64,000 nucleotides of DNA, from positions 186,001 to 250,000 of the forward strand of contig NZ_JALHQD010000002.1 of the NCBI RefSeq assembly GCF_022842145.1, given 5' to 3'. The notes beneath the pieces are model-generated. The model worked only from the letters and a program-made list of their open reading frames with translations. It ran no database searches and was not told the DNA's origin. The translations under genes and the position numbers were made by a program. How positions within the stretch are numbered: position 1 is the first letter of the stretch; each line of letters starts with the position of its first letter. Below, one piece after another: positions 25,757 to 35,552 of this stretch. Origin of the DNA: Tabrizicola sp. (GTDB lineage: Bacteria; Pseudomonadota; Alphaproteobacteria; Rhodobacterales; Rhodobacteraceae).

Positions 25757-27559
25757 TCAGAGATGCGGCTGGGCCACGACATAGGTGCCCGGGGCAGGGG
25801 CCAGCGAATCGGCCGGTTTTCGCGCCGGAATCATCGGGCCGGAGTTGCCTGCCAGCCACTTGGCCCAGCGGGGCCACCAGCTGCCCTTGTTGAAGGTCGC
25901 GGAGGCGAACCAGGCCTCGGGGTCGCCCGCGACGGGGGCCTCGTTGGTGTAGTGGCCGTACTTGTCCTTCGAGGGCGGGTTGATGATCCCGGCGATGTGG
26001 CCGGATTGGGAAAGAAGGAAGGTCTTGTCCTTGGACCCCATCTGCTTGACGCCGTTGAAGGAGCCCTTCCAGTGGGCGATGTGGTCGGTCTCGCAGGCGA
26101 TGGCGCAGACGGGGAGCTTGATGTCGGCCAGGCTGACGGGGTGGCCGAAGACCTGGAATTGGCCCTTGGCGAAGCCGTCGCCCTGGCAGAGGCCGCGCAG
26201 GTATTCGACAGCCATCTTTGCGGGCAGGTTGGTACCGTCGCCGTTCCAGTACAGCAGGTCGAAGGCGGGCGGTGCCTCGCCCAGCATGTAGGACTTGATG
26301 GCGGGGGTGTAGATCAGGTCGTTCGAGCGCAGGTAAGAGAAGGTCTTGCTCATGAAGTGCTTGGACAGGATGCCGTCGCGTTCGGTCTGCCGCTCGATCC
26401 CGTCGACGAAATCGTCGTTGAGGAAGACGCCGACTTCGCCCGGGTCGGAGAAGTCGGTGAGCGTGGTGAAGAAGGTGGCGGTCTTGACCGTCTCGTCGCC
26501 GGCTTTCTGCAGGTGCGCCAGGGTCAGGCCCAGGGTGGTCCCGGCGATGCAGTAGCCGACCGCGTTGATCTGCTTTTCGCCGGTGATGCGGCGAACTTCG
26601 GCCATTGCCCTCAGGTAGCCGTCGCGGATGTAGTCGTCCATCGCGGTCCCGGCGTAGGAGGCGTCGGGGTTGACCCAGGAGACGACAAACAGGGTGAAAC
26701 CCTGGTCCACGATCCACTTGATCAGCGAATTCGCGGGCTTGAGGTCCATCACGTAGAACTTGTTGATCCAGGGCGGAAAGATCAGAAGCGGGGTCTTGTG
26801 GACCTTTTCGGTGGTGGGGGTGTACTGGATCAGCTCCAGCATCTTGTTGCGGTAGACGACCTCACCAGGGGTGGTGGCGATGTTCTGGCCGACGTGGAAG
26901 GCCTCACGGTCGGCAAGCGTCACCAGAAGATCGCCCTGGTTCGATTCGATGTCGCGGACCAGATTTTCCAGGCCATGAACGAGGCTTTCGCCATCGGTTT
27001 CCACGGCCTTTTCCAGCGCCTCGGGGTTGGTGCCAAGGAAATTGGTCGGTGAGAACATGTCGACGATCTGCTTGGTGAAATACTCCACCCGCTGACGATC
27101 CGCCGGGTCCAGGCTTTCCATGTCTCCGACAGCCGTGCTGATCGCCTCGGAGTTCATCTGGTACTGTTGCTTGAGGTAGTTGAAGAACGGATGCGACTCC
27201 CACAGGGGGTTCTGGAAGCGGCGGTCCTTGGGGTTCGGATCCGGCGGGGCCTTGAACTCGCCCTTGGCCAGAATCTGCTGCGCCTCGACGTAATGCTTCA
27301 GCGTCTTGCCCCAGTAGTTGACCTGATGCTCGACCACGCGCGCCGGGTTCGAGACCATTTCGGCGAAGTAGGCGGCGGCGGCCTTCATGTAGACGTCGGG
27401 CGCGGGACCATGCAGCGAGGGGTCGACCTGGCGGCGATGGGTCATCGCTGCGGTCAGGCGCTTTGACAACTCGTCGACCTTCGCGAGGTTGGCATTCAGC
27501 CGCTCGGCGCGTTCGAGGTCTACGACTTTGGAACCGGGGGTGCTGTCTTCTGTTGTCAT
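25757..27559 (-). CDS. phaC: Class I polyhydroxyalkanoate synthase
   Basis: 600 residues. It polymerises (R)-3-hydroxybutyryl-CoA into PHB on granules. The lipase-like box reads VGYCIAGTTLG with Cys337 as nucleophile; the catalytic Asp region is CAIACETDHIAHWKG and the His region SGHIAGIINPP. Length and the PWINKFYVMDLKPANS motif define class I. Compared with the usual GYCxGG box, Ala stands at the fifth position. ATG 27559 (MTTEDS) is preferred to 27568 because the GGGGGG ribosome site would almost touch the latter. Divergent from phaZ with 96 bases between. Confidence 0.95.
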   Translation of the reverse strand: MTTEDSTPGSKVVDLERAERLNANLAKVDELSKRLTAAMTHRRQVDPSLHGPAPDVYMKAAAAYFAEMVSNPARVVEHQVNYWGKTLKHYVEAQQILAKGEFKAPPDPNPKDRRFQNPLWESHPFFNYLKQQYQMNSEAISTAVGDMESLDPADRQRVEYFTKQIVDMFSPTNFLGTNPEALEKAVETDGESLVHGLENLVRDIESNQGDLLVTLADREAFHVGQNIATTPGEVVYRNKMLELIQYTPTTEKVHKTPLLIFPPWINKFYVMDLKPANSLIKWIVDQGFTLFVVSWVNPDASYAGTAMDDYIRDGYLRAMAEVRRITGEKQINAVGYCIAGTTLGLTLAHLQKAGDETVKTATFFTTLTDFSDPGEVGVFLNDDFVDGIERQTERDGILSKHFMSKTFSYLRSNDLIYTPAIKSYMLGEAPPAFDLLYWNGDGTNLPAKMAVEYLRGLCQGDGFAKGQFQVFGHPVSLADIKLPVCAIACETDHIAHWKGSFNGVKQMGSKDKTFLLSQSGHIAGIINPPSKDKYGHYTNEAPVAGDPEAWFASATFNKGSWWPRWAKWLAGNSGPMIPARKPADSLAPAPGTYVVAQPHL

Positions 27560-27655
27560 GCTAACCATTCCCCCCTATCGTCGCCGCTGTGCAGCATAAC
27601 GGTGCGAACCCTGCCCCGCCATGCGACATCCGCCCGCCCGGGGCAAGGAGACGTG

Positions 27656-28924
27656 ATGAAGTATATGTTCACCTATGACCTGATGGAAAGCGCCCGTAAC
27701 ACGAATGAGTGGTTGGGCGCCTCTGCCAGGGCTTTTGCCAGTTACCCGGCGTTCGCGATGTCGATGAACCCGATGCTGCCCATGATGGCCGCCTGGGGCG
27801 AAGTGACGGAACGGACCTTCAGCCGCATGATCGCGAAACCCGACTGGGGCATCCGGTCGATCGTCGGGCCGGACGGGCAGGACCATCTGGTCGACGTGAA
27901 GAACATCGTCGAGAAACCCTTCGGCAACCTGGTGCAGTTCTTCGTGCGCCGCCGGTCGCCGATGGCACGCAAGGTGCTGCTGGTCGCTCCGATGTCGGGG
28001 CACTATGCAACGCTGTTGCGGTCCACGGTCGCGTCGCTGCTGCCGGACGCGGATGTCTATGTCACCGACTGGCACAATGCGCGGGATATCCCGGTCAGCG
28101 CCGGCAAGTTCGATGTCGAGGATTACACGCTCTACCTCGCCGAGTTCATGAAGGTCATGGGCCCCGAGACGAATGTCATCGCGGTTTGCCAGCCAGTGCC
28201 GCTGACCCTTGCCGCCACGGCCTATCTGGCCGCCGAAGACCCCGACGCACAGCCACGCTCGCTGGTCTTGATCGGCGGGCCGGTCGATCCCGATGCCGCC
28301 GCGACCGAGGTGACCGATTTCGGTCGCCGTGTCACGATGGGCCAGCTGGAGCATCTGGCGATCCAGCGGGTCGGCTTCAAGCACAAGGGCGCGGGGCGGT
28401 TGGTCTATCCCGGTCTTCTGCAGCTGCAAAGCTTCATCACCATGAACGCCGAACGCCACGGCAAGGCGTTCTCGGAACAGATCATGCGGGCCGCCCGCGG
28501 CGAGGCGTCGGACCATGACGCGCACAACCGCTTTTACGACGAATACCTGGCCGTGATGGACATGACGGCGGAGTTCTACCTGTCGACGGTCGAGCGCATC
28601 TTCAAGAACCGCGAGATCGCCACGAACGAGTTCGTGGTGGCGGGCCGCAAAGTGGACATGGGCGCTATCACCAAGGTTTCGGTCATGACGGTCGAGGGCG
28701 CGAACGACGATATTTCCGCGCCGGGCCAGTGCGTGGCTGCCCTGAATTTGCTGACCGGCTTGTCGGACGACAAGAAGGGCCAGCATCTGGAGCCGGGCGC
28801 GGGCCACTACGGTATCTTCGCGGGCAAGAGCTGGCGGTTGAACATCCGGCCGCTGGTGCTGAACTTCATCGACAAGGCCGCGGGCAAGCCGAAGGCGAAA
28901 ATCGCGCTGGCTTCGGCGCAGTAG
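27656..28924 (+). CDS. phaZ: Intracellular polyhydroxybutyrate depolymerase
   Basis: 422 residues. It hydrolyses native granule PHB in the cytosol. The nucleophile is a cysteine, Cys178 in VIAVCQPVPLTL, the signature of PhaZ1-type intracellular depolymerases in place of a GxSxG serine; EGANDDISAPGQ carries the Asp, and GHYGIFAGKSWR the His. N-terminus MKYMFTYDLMESARNTNEWLGASARAFASYP is also family-typical. AAGGAG lies six bases before ATG 27656. Divergent from phaC. Confidence 0.94.
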   Translation: MKYMFTYDLMESARNTNEWLGASARAFASYPAFAMSMNPMLPMMAAWGEVTERTFSRMIAKPDWGIRSIVGPDGQDHLVDVKNIVEKPFGNLVQFFVRRRSPMARKVLLVAPMSGHYATLLRSTVASLLPDADVYVTDWHNARDIPVSAGKFDVEDYTLYLAEFMKVMGPETNVIAVCQPVPLTLAATAYLAAEDPDAQPRSLVLIGGPVDPDAAATEVTDFGRRVTMGQLEHLAIQRVGFKHKGAGRLVYPGLLQLQSFITMNAERHGKAFSEQIMRAARGEASDHDAHNRFYDEYLAVMDMTAEFYLSTVERIFKNREIATNEFVVAGRKVDMGAITKVSVMTVEGANDDISAPGQCVAALNLLTGLSDDKKGQHLEPGAGHYGIFAGKSWRLNIRPLVLNFIDKAAGKPKAKIALASAQ

Positions 28925-28953
28925 CCCTTTCCTGACCTGCATTTCGGGTGATG

Positions 28954-28980
28954 GCGTCCCTTTTTTGGGGGACGCTTTCC
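28954..28980 (+). terminator. Intrinsic terminator of phaZ
   Basis: GCGTCCC, a TTTTTTGG loop and GGGACGC, then TTTCC; 30 bases beyond the phaZ stop. The tail is short, so efficiency may be moderate. Confidence 0.6.
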
Positions 28981-29004
28981 ATGTTCACGCAGAACGGGTG
29001 AAAG

Positions 29005-29724
29005 CTACCTGAGCATCAGCGTCGGCAAGCGGCCGGACAGAAAGGTTTCCAGAACCTTCGTCACCGCCTCGGGCTGTTCCAACTGCGGCAGGTGACCGGC
29101 TTCGGCAATCACCTCCAGACAGCCTTGCGGCATCATCGCGGCAAGGAACTCGGCCCGGCGGCGCGGGACCAAGGTGTCGCTTTCTCCGGCGATGATCATC
29201 GTCGGCACATGGACCTTGCGCAGGGTCTTCTGCTGATCGGGACGGCGCTGCAGCACCCGCAAGTGCCGCTGGAACTGTTCGGGCCCCAGGTTTTCCGCCA
29301 TATCCATCACCAGCGCCATGACCTCGTCGCGCCAGGGCGCGTCATGCAGCGCGGTCGGGGGCAGCATCTGCGCCATGCAGGCTGCAAGGTGGCCCGTCTT
29401 GGCGGCGACCAGAAGCGCCTCCTGCTCGGCAGCAAGCTGTGGCGTTTCGGGCAGCGGGTCGGTCGCAATCAGGACGACACGGCTGACCGCCTCGGCGCGC
29501 TTGCGCAGAAGCTCGATGGCGATGTTGCCGCCAAGACCGTGTGCCACCAGCGCAAAGCGCGGGGGCAGATGCGGGACAACGTCGGCGGCGATCTTCTCGA
29601 CCGTCTCGCCCAGACCCGGGGTCAGCAGGATGACCGGGCGGTCCGCCCCCAGCCGCGCGATCTGCGGCATGAAGCTGCGCGCATCGGCCATGAAGCCCGG
29701 GATCATGACGACTGGTTCACTCAC
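29005..29724 (-). CDS. Alpha/beta-hydrolase-fold protein, nucleophile Ser replaced by Gly
   Basis: 239 residues with the fold order VVMIPGFMADARSFMPQIARL (oxyanion strand), the nucleophile elbow LVAHGLGGNIAIEL, the acid strand IIAGESDTLVP and EAGHLPQLEQPE with His. At the elbow the usual GHSxGG reads A-H-Gly63-L-G-G; codon GGT (plus strand 29536-29538) is one base from AGT (Ser). So the acid and His are kept but the nucleophile is missing, and a non-catalytic or atypical role is likely. GTG at 29724 starts the frame; ATG 29706 is an alternative. Lies in the vicinity of phaZ, divergent toward thrS. Confidence 0.75.
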   Translation of the reverse strand: MSEPVVMIPGFMADARSFMPQIARLGADRPVILLTPGLGETVEKIAADVVPHLPPRFALVAHGLGGNIAIELLRKRAEAVSRVVLIATDPLPETPQLAAEQEALLVAAKTGHLAACMAQMLPPTALHDAPWRDEVMALVMDMAENLGPEQFQRHLRVLQRRPDQQKTLRKVHVPTMIIAGESDTLVPRRRAEFLAAMMPQGCLEVIAEAGHLPQLEQPEAVTKVLETFLSGRLPTLMLR

Positions 29725-29844
29725 AACAACGGCGGGCCTTCTGCGCAGGGTTTTGACAAGTATCGGCGTTGCCTGGACTGCAAGCGTAACGGATAAGGGG
29801 CTGGATTCAAACTGAAATCCAAAGTTCTTGGACTGCCGCCAAAC

Positions 29845-30642
29845 TCATCGGATGTTCGAAACCTTCAAGCCCGGGCTTTCCTCGACCGGCAGCGCCTCGC
29901 GGGCGCGGATCACGTCGTCGATGGCCTCGGTGATCATCGCCAGGCAGGGCGGGGTCGAGAAGCGGTGGTCGGCGTCCTTGACCAGCGTCAGCCGCAAGTC
30001 GGGACTGGAGATCTGGTGGAACAGCGAGATGGCAATCGTCGGCGGCACGTCGGTGTCGGCGCTGCCTTGCAGCAGGCGCACCGGGACGGGCAGGTGCAAA
30101 GGCCCGTTCATCACCAGATTCTGCCGCCCGTCCTCGATCAGGCGCAAGGTGATCGGATATGGCTCGTCGGAATAGTCGGAAGGGCGCAGAAACAGTCCGT
30201 CCTCAAGGAGGGTGGTGCGTTCGGCAAGCGTGAACTCGGCTTCCCACATGCGTTCAGTGAAATCGGGGGCCGCCGCGATGCCGACGAAGCCGCCGACCCG
30301 GCTTGCCATGTCGCGGGCAAGAAGGAGCGAGATCCAGCCGCCCATGGACGAGCCGACGAGGATCTGCGGGCCTTCGGTCAGGACGTCGATCACCGCAGCC
30401 GCGTCTTCGCGCCAGTCGGTGATCGCACCGTCGACAAAGGCGCCGTGCGACTGGCCGTGGCCGGAGTAGTCGAAGCGCAGGAAGGCGCGGCCGTTCGCCT
30501 CGGCCCAGGCTTGCAACGCCTGGGCCTTCGAGCCGGACATGTCAGAGCGGAAACCGCCCAGAAAGACCACACCCGGGCCTTTGCCGGGGGTCTGGTGGTA
30601 GGCGATGTGGCGGCCTTGCGGGGTGGTGAGAAAGGTTGTCAT
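29845..30642 (-). CDS. Alpha/beta hydrolase (serine type)
   Basis: 265 residues. It has the complete hydrolase set: GVVFLGGFRSDMSG oxyanion region, RFDYSGHGQSHG, nucleophile elbow ILVGSSMGGWISLLLAR with Ser, LLQGSADTDVPP with Asp and VKDADHRFSTPP with His. It resembles the ABHD10/BAAT-type or peptidase S9-like hydrolases seen in alphaproteobacteria. The ATG at 30642 follows a run of C and has no good ribosome site. Substrate unknown. Confidence 0.82.
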   Translation of the reverse strand: MTTFLTTPQGRHIAYHQTPGKGPGVVFLGGFRSDMSGSKAQALQAWAEANGRAFLRFDYSGHGQSHGAFVDGAITDWREDAAAVIDVLTEGPQILVGSSMGGWISLLLARDMASRVGGFVGIAAAPDFTERMWEAEFTLAERTTLLEDGLFLRPSDYSDEPYPITLRLIEDGRQNLVMNGPLHLPVPVRLLQGSADTDVPPTIAISLFHQISSPDLRLTLVKDADHRFSTPPCLAMITEAIDDVIRAREALPVEESPGLKVSNIR

Positions 30643-30804
30643 GGGGGGAAGATAGCAAGCCGAAGGCGGTTGTGTGAGGGCCGCCGCAACCGGCGGGCGA
30701 AGAACCGCGCATGGCTTGACTTCGCCGGGGCGCGGGGGCAGAAACCGCCGACATAACCCGCAACCGGGCGTTTCGTAGGCGCCAAACTGACGAGGATCAG
30801 GCAC

Positions 30805-32751
30805 ATGAGCCAGATTTCACTGACATTTCCCGACGGCAACATCCGCCAGTATCCGGCCGGGGTAACGCCTGCCGAAGTTGCGGCGAGCATTGCGCCGTCG
30901 CTGGCCAAGGCGTCGATCTCGGCGCAGGTCAACGGCAACCACTGGGATCTGGCCTGGCCGATCCCGGGCGACGCCACCATCGCGCTGAACACGATGAAGG
31001 ACGACGCTCCGGCTTTGGAACTGATCCGGCACGACCTTGCGCACATCATGGCGCGGGCGGTGCAGGAAATCTGGCCGGAGGTGAAGGTCACCATCGGGCC
31101 GGTGCGGGATTACGGCTGGTTCTACGACTTCGACCGGGAGGAGCCGTTCACGCCCGAGGATCTGGGCCAGATCGAAGCGCGGATGAAGCAAATCATCAAC
31201 GCGCGCGATCCGGTGCGGACGGAAGTGTGGGAGCGGGCACGGGCCGTTGAGTACTACCGGGGCCGGGGCGAACCCTTCAAGCTGGAGCTGATCGACCGCA
31301 TCCCGGAAGATCAGGATCTGCGGATGTACTGGCATGGCGACTGGCAGGACCTGTGCCGGGGGCCACATCTGCAGCACACCGGGCAGGTTCCGGCGGATGC
31401 GTTCAAGCTGACGCATGTGGCGGGGGCCTACTGGCTGGGTGACGCCTCGCGTCCCATGCTCCAGCGCATCTACGGCGTTGCCTTCAAGAACCGCGATGAC
31501 CTGAAGGCGCATCTGACGATGCTAGAGGAGGCCGCCAAACGCGACCACCGCAAGCTCGGCCGCGAGATGGAGCTGTTCCATCTGCAGGAAGAAGCGCCGG
31601 GCATGGTGTTCTGGCATCCGAACGGCTGGACGATCTACCGCCAGCTTGAGGATTACATGCGCGGTCGTCTCCGCAGCGCGGGCTACAAGGAAATCAAGAC
31701 GCCGCAGGTCGTGGACCGGGTGCTGTGGGAGAAGTCGGGCCATTGGGAGGCCTACCGCGAGAACATGTTCATCGTGGAGGTTGACGAAGAGGGCGCCAAG
31801 GAAAAGCGCATCAACGCGCTGAAGCCGATGAACTGCCCCTGCCATGTGCAGGTGTTCAACCAGGGCCTCAAGTCCTACCGCGACCTGCCCTTGCGGCTGG
31901 CGGAGTTCGGGTCGTGCCACCGGTATGAGTCGTCTGGCTCGATGCATGGCCTTATGCGGGTCCGCGGCTTTACACAGGACGACGCGCATATCTTCTGCAC
32001 GGAAGACCAGATCGAGGCCGAATGCGCCGGGTTCATCCGGCTTCTGTCGTCGGTCTACAAGGACCTTGGCTTCGACCGTTTCGAGATCAAGCTTTCCACC
32101 CGCCCCGAGGTCCGGATCGGCACCGACGAGCAGTGGGACAAGGTCGAGGGCGCGCTGGAAGGCGCGATCAACTCGCTGGGTCTGGCCTACGAGATCAATC
32201 CGGGAGACGGGGCGTTCTACGGGCCGAAGCTGGACTTCAAGCTGACCGACGCCATCGGACGGCAATGGCAGTGCGGCACCTTTCAGGTGGACGCGCAGTT
32301 GCCGCATCGCCTGGGCGCGGAATATGTCGGCGAGGATGGGGCAAAGCACATGCCCTACATGCTGCACCGCGCCGTGCTCGGATCGTTCGAGCGGTTCATC
32401 GGTATCCTGCTGGAGAACTACGCGGGGAAACTGCCGTTCTGGCTGGCGCCGCGTCAGGTCGTGGTGGCTTCCATCGTCTCGGACGCCGATCCGTTCGTGC
32501 ACGAGGTGGTGGCAGCGCTGAAGAAGGCAGGCGTCCGCGCCGAGGCGGACGTGCGCAACGAGAAGATCAACTACAAGGTCCGCGAGCACTCGGTGGGCAA
32601 AGTTCCCGTGATCCTGGCCATCGGGATGCAGGAGGTGGAGGCGAGAACTGTTTCAGTTCGCCGCCTGGGCGAGATGCGGACTGAAACGATTTCCTTTGAT
32701 CAGGCCGTGCAAACCTTTGGCCTCGAGGCGCTGCCGCCTGCGGAAAATTGA
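30805..32751 (+). CDS. thrS: Threonyl-tRNA synthetase
   Basis: 648 residues, full length for bacterial ThrRS. It charges tRNA-Thr. An N-terminal TGS domain ([26 protein letters not shown]) precedes the editing domain with its SAD-like region ([25 protein letters not shown]) and the class II catalytic core with [34 protein letters not shown] (Zn Cys). The C-terminal anticodon-binding domain is present. Start ATG 30805. Followed by a strong intrinsic terminator. Confidence 0.98.
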   Translation: MSQISLTFPDGNIRQYPAGVTPAEVAASIAPSLAKASISAQVNGNHWDLAWPIPGDATIALNTMKDDAPALELIRHDLAHIMARAVQEIWPEVKVTIGPVRDYGWFYDFDREEPFTPEDLGQIEARMKQIINARDPVRTEVWERARAVEYYRGRGEPFKLELIDRIPEDQDLRMYWHGDWQDLCRGPHLQHTGQVPADAFKLTHVAGAYWLGDASRPMLQRIYGVAFKNRDDLKAHLTMLEEAAKRDHRKLGREMELFHLQEEAPGMVFWHPNGWTIYRQLEDYMRGRLRSAGYKEIKTPQVVDRVLWEKSGHWEAYRENMFIVEVDEEGAKEKRINALKPMNCPCHVQVFNQGLKSYRDLPLRLAEFGSCHRYESSGSMHGLMRVRGFTQDDAHIFCTEDQIEAECAGFIRLLSSVYKDLGFDRFEIKLSTRPEVRIGTDEQWDKVEGALEGAINSLGLAYEINPGDGAFYGPKLDFKLTDAIGRQWQCGTFQVDAQLPHRLGAEYVGEDGAKHMPYMLHRAVLGSFERFIGILLENYAGKLPFWLAPRQVVVASIVSDADPFVHEVVAALKKAGVRAEADVRNEKINYKVREHSVGKVPVILAIGMQEVEARTVSVRRLGEMRTETISFDQAVQTFGLEALPPAEN

Positions 32752-32773
32752 CCTAAGCAGCTGACTTTTCTAT

Positions 32774-32803
32774 AAAAAGCCCCGGTTCATGCCGGGGCTT
32801 TTT
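32774..32803 (+). terminator. Intrinsic terminator of thrS
   Basis: AAAAAGCCCCGG, TTCATG, CCGGGGCTTTTT: a 12-bp stem with a T-rich tail, 20 bases after the thrS stop. It should isolate the bufferin operon downstream from thrS transcription. Confidence 0.92.
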
Positions 32804-32856
32804 GGTTTCGTCCCTGGTGACACACTTCACGAAACCGTGGGCGTCCGCGCCCTGGT

Positions 32857-32881
32857 GTAATCTCATCCCCATTCCTCCGAA
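32857..32881 (+). promoter_or_regulatory. Possible ECF-sigma promoter of the bufferin operon
   Basis: GTAATC, a 15-base spacer and CGAA. It resembles the GTAACC-N16-CGAA form of SigF-type promoters reported for Caulobacter bufferin genes, but with one mismatch and a spacer one base short. It would give a 5' leader of about 75 bases. Weak evidence; recorded because it is the best candidate in the 150-base gap after the terminator. Confidence 0.3.
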
Positions 32882-32957
32882 CTGTATCTTGCGCCGCACA
32901 GAAAGCGGCCGAAGCAACACGTCGAATACAAGTTCAACCAACTGAAGGGATGTTCAC

Positions 32958-33263
32958 ATGACCTACCAATCCAAATCGCTCGTCATCGCTGGCGCTCTGG
33001 CCACGGCCCTGTCGGGCATCGCCGGGATGGCCCATGCCCAGGAAAACGAAAAGTGCTTCGGCGTGTCGCTGGCCGGTCAGAACGACTGCGCAGCGGGCGA
33101 AGGCACCACCTGCGCCGGGACCTCGAAGGTCGACTACCAGGGCAACGCCTGGACCCTGGTCCCGGCCGGAACCTGCGAGACGATGGAACTGCCGGGCGCC
33201 GAGGATGGGATGGCGCGCAAGGGTTCGCTGACCGCGCTGGAGCGGGACCTGCCGCAGGCCTGA
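32958..33263 (+). CDS. bufA: Bufferin precursor BufA (DUF2282), copper-binding RiPP
   Basis: 101 residues. A Sec signal peptide (about residues 1-27, ending AHA) is followed by the four-cysteine core C33, C44, C52 and C73 in [26 protein letters not shown] and VPAGTCE. This is the DUF2282 or bufferin-1 pattern. In characterised bufferins, cysteines are oxidised to thiooxazoles by the MNIO enzyme BufB with BufC, and the mature peptide binds copper in the periplasm. First gene of bufA-bufB-bufC-doxX. The Cys-modification claim rests on family knowledge, not on this sequence. Confidence 0.88.
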   Translation: MTYQSKSLVIAGALATALSGIAGMAHAQENEKCFGVSLAGQNDCAAGEGTTCAGTSKVDYQGNAWTLVPAGTCETMELPGAEDGMARKGSLTALERDLPQA

Positions 33264-33316
33264 TCGACCAACCCCCGGTTCCTCGGGACCGGGGGGCACT
33301 TTCGCAGGGGGACCGA

Positions 33317-34165
33317 ATGCTTGACCAGATGCTGACCATGCTGCCCGCCAGACCGGGCGTGGGCTACAAGCCGCAGCACCTGCCCGCGATCCTGCAGGAT
33401 GCAGGGCCGGTGGGCTGGCTGGAGATCCATGCCGAGAACTACATGGGTGCCGGGGGCCGCCCCCTGGCGCAGTTGCGCCATCTGGCGGAACGCTTCCCGA
33501 TCTCGGTCCACGGGGTCGGTCTGTCGATCGGCGGTGAAGGACCCTTGGGCCGCGACCATCTCGCCCGGCTGAAGCACCTTTGCGATGGACTTAACCCGGC
33601 CAGCTTTTCCGAGCATCTGGCCTGGTCGACGCATGACGGGGCGTTCCTGAACGACCTTCTGCCGCTGCCCTACACGCCCGAGACCCTGTCCCGCGTCTGC
33701 GACCACATCGACCAAGTGCAAGAGGCGCTGGGCCGCCGGATGCTGCTGGAGAACCCGTCCACCTATCTGGCTTTCGCCGAGACCACGTTGTCCGAGGTCG
33801 ATTTCCTGGCTGCAGTGGCGCGGCGGACGGGCTGTGGCCTGCTTCTGGACGTGAACAACGTCTACATCTCTGCCGTCAATCAGAACTACGACGCCTTGGG
33901 GTATATCGACGCATTCCCGCTGCATCTAGTGGGCGAGGTGCATCTCGGCGGCCATGATGAGGATCGCGACGATCAGGACAACCGGCTGTTGATCGACAGC
34001 CACGGGACCAAGGTGGTGGACCCGGTCTGGGCCTTGTATGCGCAGGTGATTGACCGCGCGGGGCCGCTTCCGACGCTGATCGAATGGGACAATGACGTCC
34101 CCGACTGGCCGGTGCTGGTGGCCGAAGCCGACCGCGCAGCCCGGATCCTGGAGCCGGTCACATGA
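33317..34165 (+). CDS. bufB: Bufferin-modifying MNIO enzyme BufB (DUF692)
   Basis: 282 residues, TIM-barrel DUF692 family of multinuclear non-haem iron oxidases. Visible family features include [62 protein letters not shown] and HLGGHDE, all carrying His, Asp, Glu or Asn used as iron ligands in the family. It is expected to convert BufA cysteines. The ATG at 33317 follows GGGGGAC; the upstream in-frame region belongs to bufA. It overlaps bufC by ATGA. Confidence 0.92.
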   Translation: MLDQMLTMLPARPGVGYKPQHLPAILQDAGPVGWLEIHAENYMGAGGRPLAQLRHLAERFPISVHGVGLSIGGEGPLGRDHLARLKHLCDGLNPASFSEHLAWSTHDGAFLNDLLPLPYTPETLSRVCDHIDQVQEALGRRMLLENPSTYLAFAETTLSEVDFLAAVARRTGCGLLLDVNNVYISAVNQNYDALGYIDAFPLHLVGEVHLGGHDEDRDDQDNRLLIDSHGTKVVDPVWALYAQVIDRAGPLPTLIEWDNDVPDWPVLVAEADRAARILEPVT

Positions 34166-34893
34166 GCCAGCGCCGTTTTGCCGAAGCCCTGCTGGACCCC
34201 GAAGCGCCGCTGCCGCCGGGCCTGGTGGGTCCGCAGGGCCGCCCCGCGCCCAAGCGGTTCGCGGTCTACCGCAACAATGTGGTGGGGTCGCTGACCCGGA
34301 CGCTGGAAGCGGCGTTTCCCACCGTGCAAGCCTTGGTCGGGGCCGAGTTCTTTGCGGCAATGGCGGGGGCCTTCCTCCGCGAACATCCGCCCCGGACGCG
34401 GGTGATGATGCTTTATGGCGCAGATTTTCCGGCGTTTCTGGACCAGTTCCCGCCAGCCCGGCATCTGGGCTACCTGCCCGACGTGGCGCGGTTAGAGCAG
34501 GCGATCCGCGAAAGCTACCATGCGGCCGACAGCGCACCCTTGCCGGAAGCCGAGTTCCAGAAGTTGCTGGGCAGCGACATCGCCGACCTTCGGCTGCGGC
34601 TTGCGCCCTCGCTTCGACTGGTGCGGTCGCGCTGGCCGATTTGGTCGATCTGGGCGGCCCATGCCGAGGCCGGGCCGCCCCCCCGGCCAGGTGCCGAGGA
34701 TGTGCTGGTGCTGCGACCGGACTACGACCCGCGCCCGCACCTGCTGCCGGTTGGCGGTGGCGCCTTCATCGCAGCCCTGCAGTCGGGCTGCACCCTTGGC
34801 GAAGGCCTGGATCTGGCCGGGCCGGGCCCGGACCTTGCGGCGATCATCGGGCTTCTGATTTCCGGCCGCGCCATTGTGGGAGTAGGGGAATGA
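34162..34893 (+). CDS. bufC: Bufferin partner protein BufC (DUF2063)
   Basis: 243 residues of the DUF2063 family: [46 protein letters not shown], and [52 protein letters not shown]. These proteins act with the DUF692 enzyme as the recognition partner for the precursor peptide. ATGA overlaps on both sides show tight coupling (bufB upstream, doxX downstream). Confidence 0.92.
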   Translation: MSQRRFAEALLDPEAPLPPGLVGPQGRPAPKRFAVYRNNVVGSLTRTLEAAFPTVQALVGAEFFAAMAGAFLREHPPRTRVMMLYGADFPAFLDQFPPARHLGYLPDVARLEQAIRESYHAADSAPLPEAEFQKLLGSDIADLRLRLAPSLRLVRSRWPIWSIWAAHAEAGPPPRPGAEDVLVLRPDYDPRPHLLPVGGGAFIAALQSGCTLGEGLDLAGPGPDLAAIIGLLISGRAIVGVGE

Positions 34894-35417
34894 TCCTTCA
34901 TCTTCGCGCCATCGCCATCCTGGACCGGCACGGGGACTGGCTCTTGCCAAGCCTCGCGCGGCTGGTTTTCGGCGGTGTGCTTCTGGCCTACTTCCTGGCT
35001 TCGGCCCTGACCAAGTTTGACGGTCCCTTCACGCCGTCGGTCGGAGCCTACGCGCAGATCTTCCCGAAGGCGTTCGAGGCGGCGGGATACGACCCGTCCG
35101 GCCTGTCCTTCTGGCACGATCTGGTCGTGCTTGCCGGTGGCTATGCCGAAATCCTGCTGCCCATTCTGATCGTGCTGGGGCTTCTCACCCGGCTGGCGGC
35201 GCTGGGGATGATGGGCTTCGTTCTGGTCCAGAGCCTGACGGATGTCCACGGTCACGGGGCTGACGCCGGGGCCTGGTTCGACCGGGCCTCGGATGCGCTG
35301 ATACTGGACCAGCGGGGCCTGTGGCTGGTGCTCCTTGCCATTTTGTTGTGCAAGGGCGCGGGGCCCCTGTCGGCAGATCGGTACCTCGGGGTTGAACCTG
35401 TTCGCCTTGCGGCTTGA
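34890..35417 (+). CDS. DoxX family membrane protein (bufferin operon)
   Basis: 175 residues with about four hydrophobic membrane segments (SLARLVFGGVLLAYFLASALTKF, LVVLAGGYAEILLPILIVLGLL, ALGMMGFVLVQSL, LWLVLLAILLCKG). DoxX/DUF417-like proteins are common last members of DUF692/DUF2063 operons. The overlap of ATG with the bufC stop makes cotranslation likely. A role in redox coupling or transport is proposed in the literature but not established. Confidence 0.85.
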   Translation: MILHLRAIAILDRHGDWLLPSLARLVFGGVLLAYFLASALTKFDGPFTPSVGAYAQIFPKAFEAAGYDPSGLSFWHDLVVLAGGYAEILLPILIVLGLLTRLAALGMMGFVLVQSLTDVHGHGADAGAWFDRASDALILDQRGLWLVLLAILLCKGAGPLSADRYLGVEPVRLAA

Positions 35418-35552
35418 TTTTCAGAGAATCATTGGCATCATCGCCGCAGTGACGACAGATTTCCTGCCCGGCTCTCTGCACGAAGCCTTGGAAGACCTGG
35501 TGGCACGGCTCGCGGCAATGGCGCCTCGGGGGGTTCTGAGAGGAGAAGCGGA

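Noticed and set aside
27575-27605. A PhaR-like half site (GCTGTGCAGC) between phaC and phaZ
   Set aside because: The left arm is CTGT and the spacing does not match CTGC-N3/4-GCAG; too weak to list.
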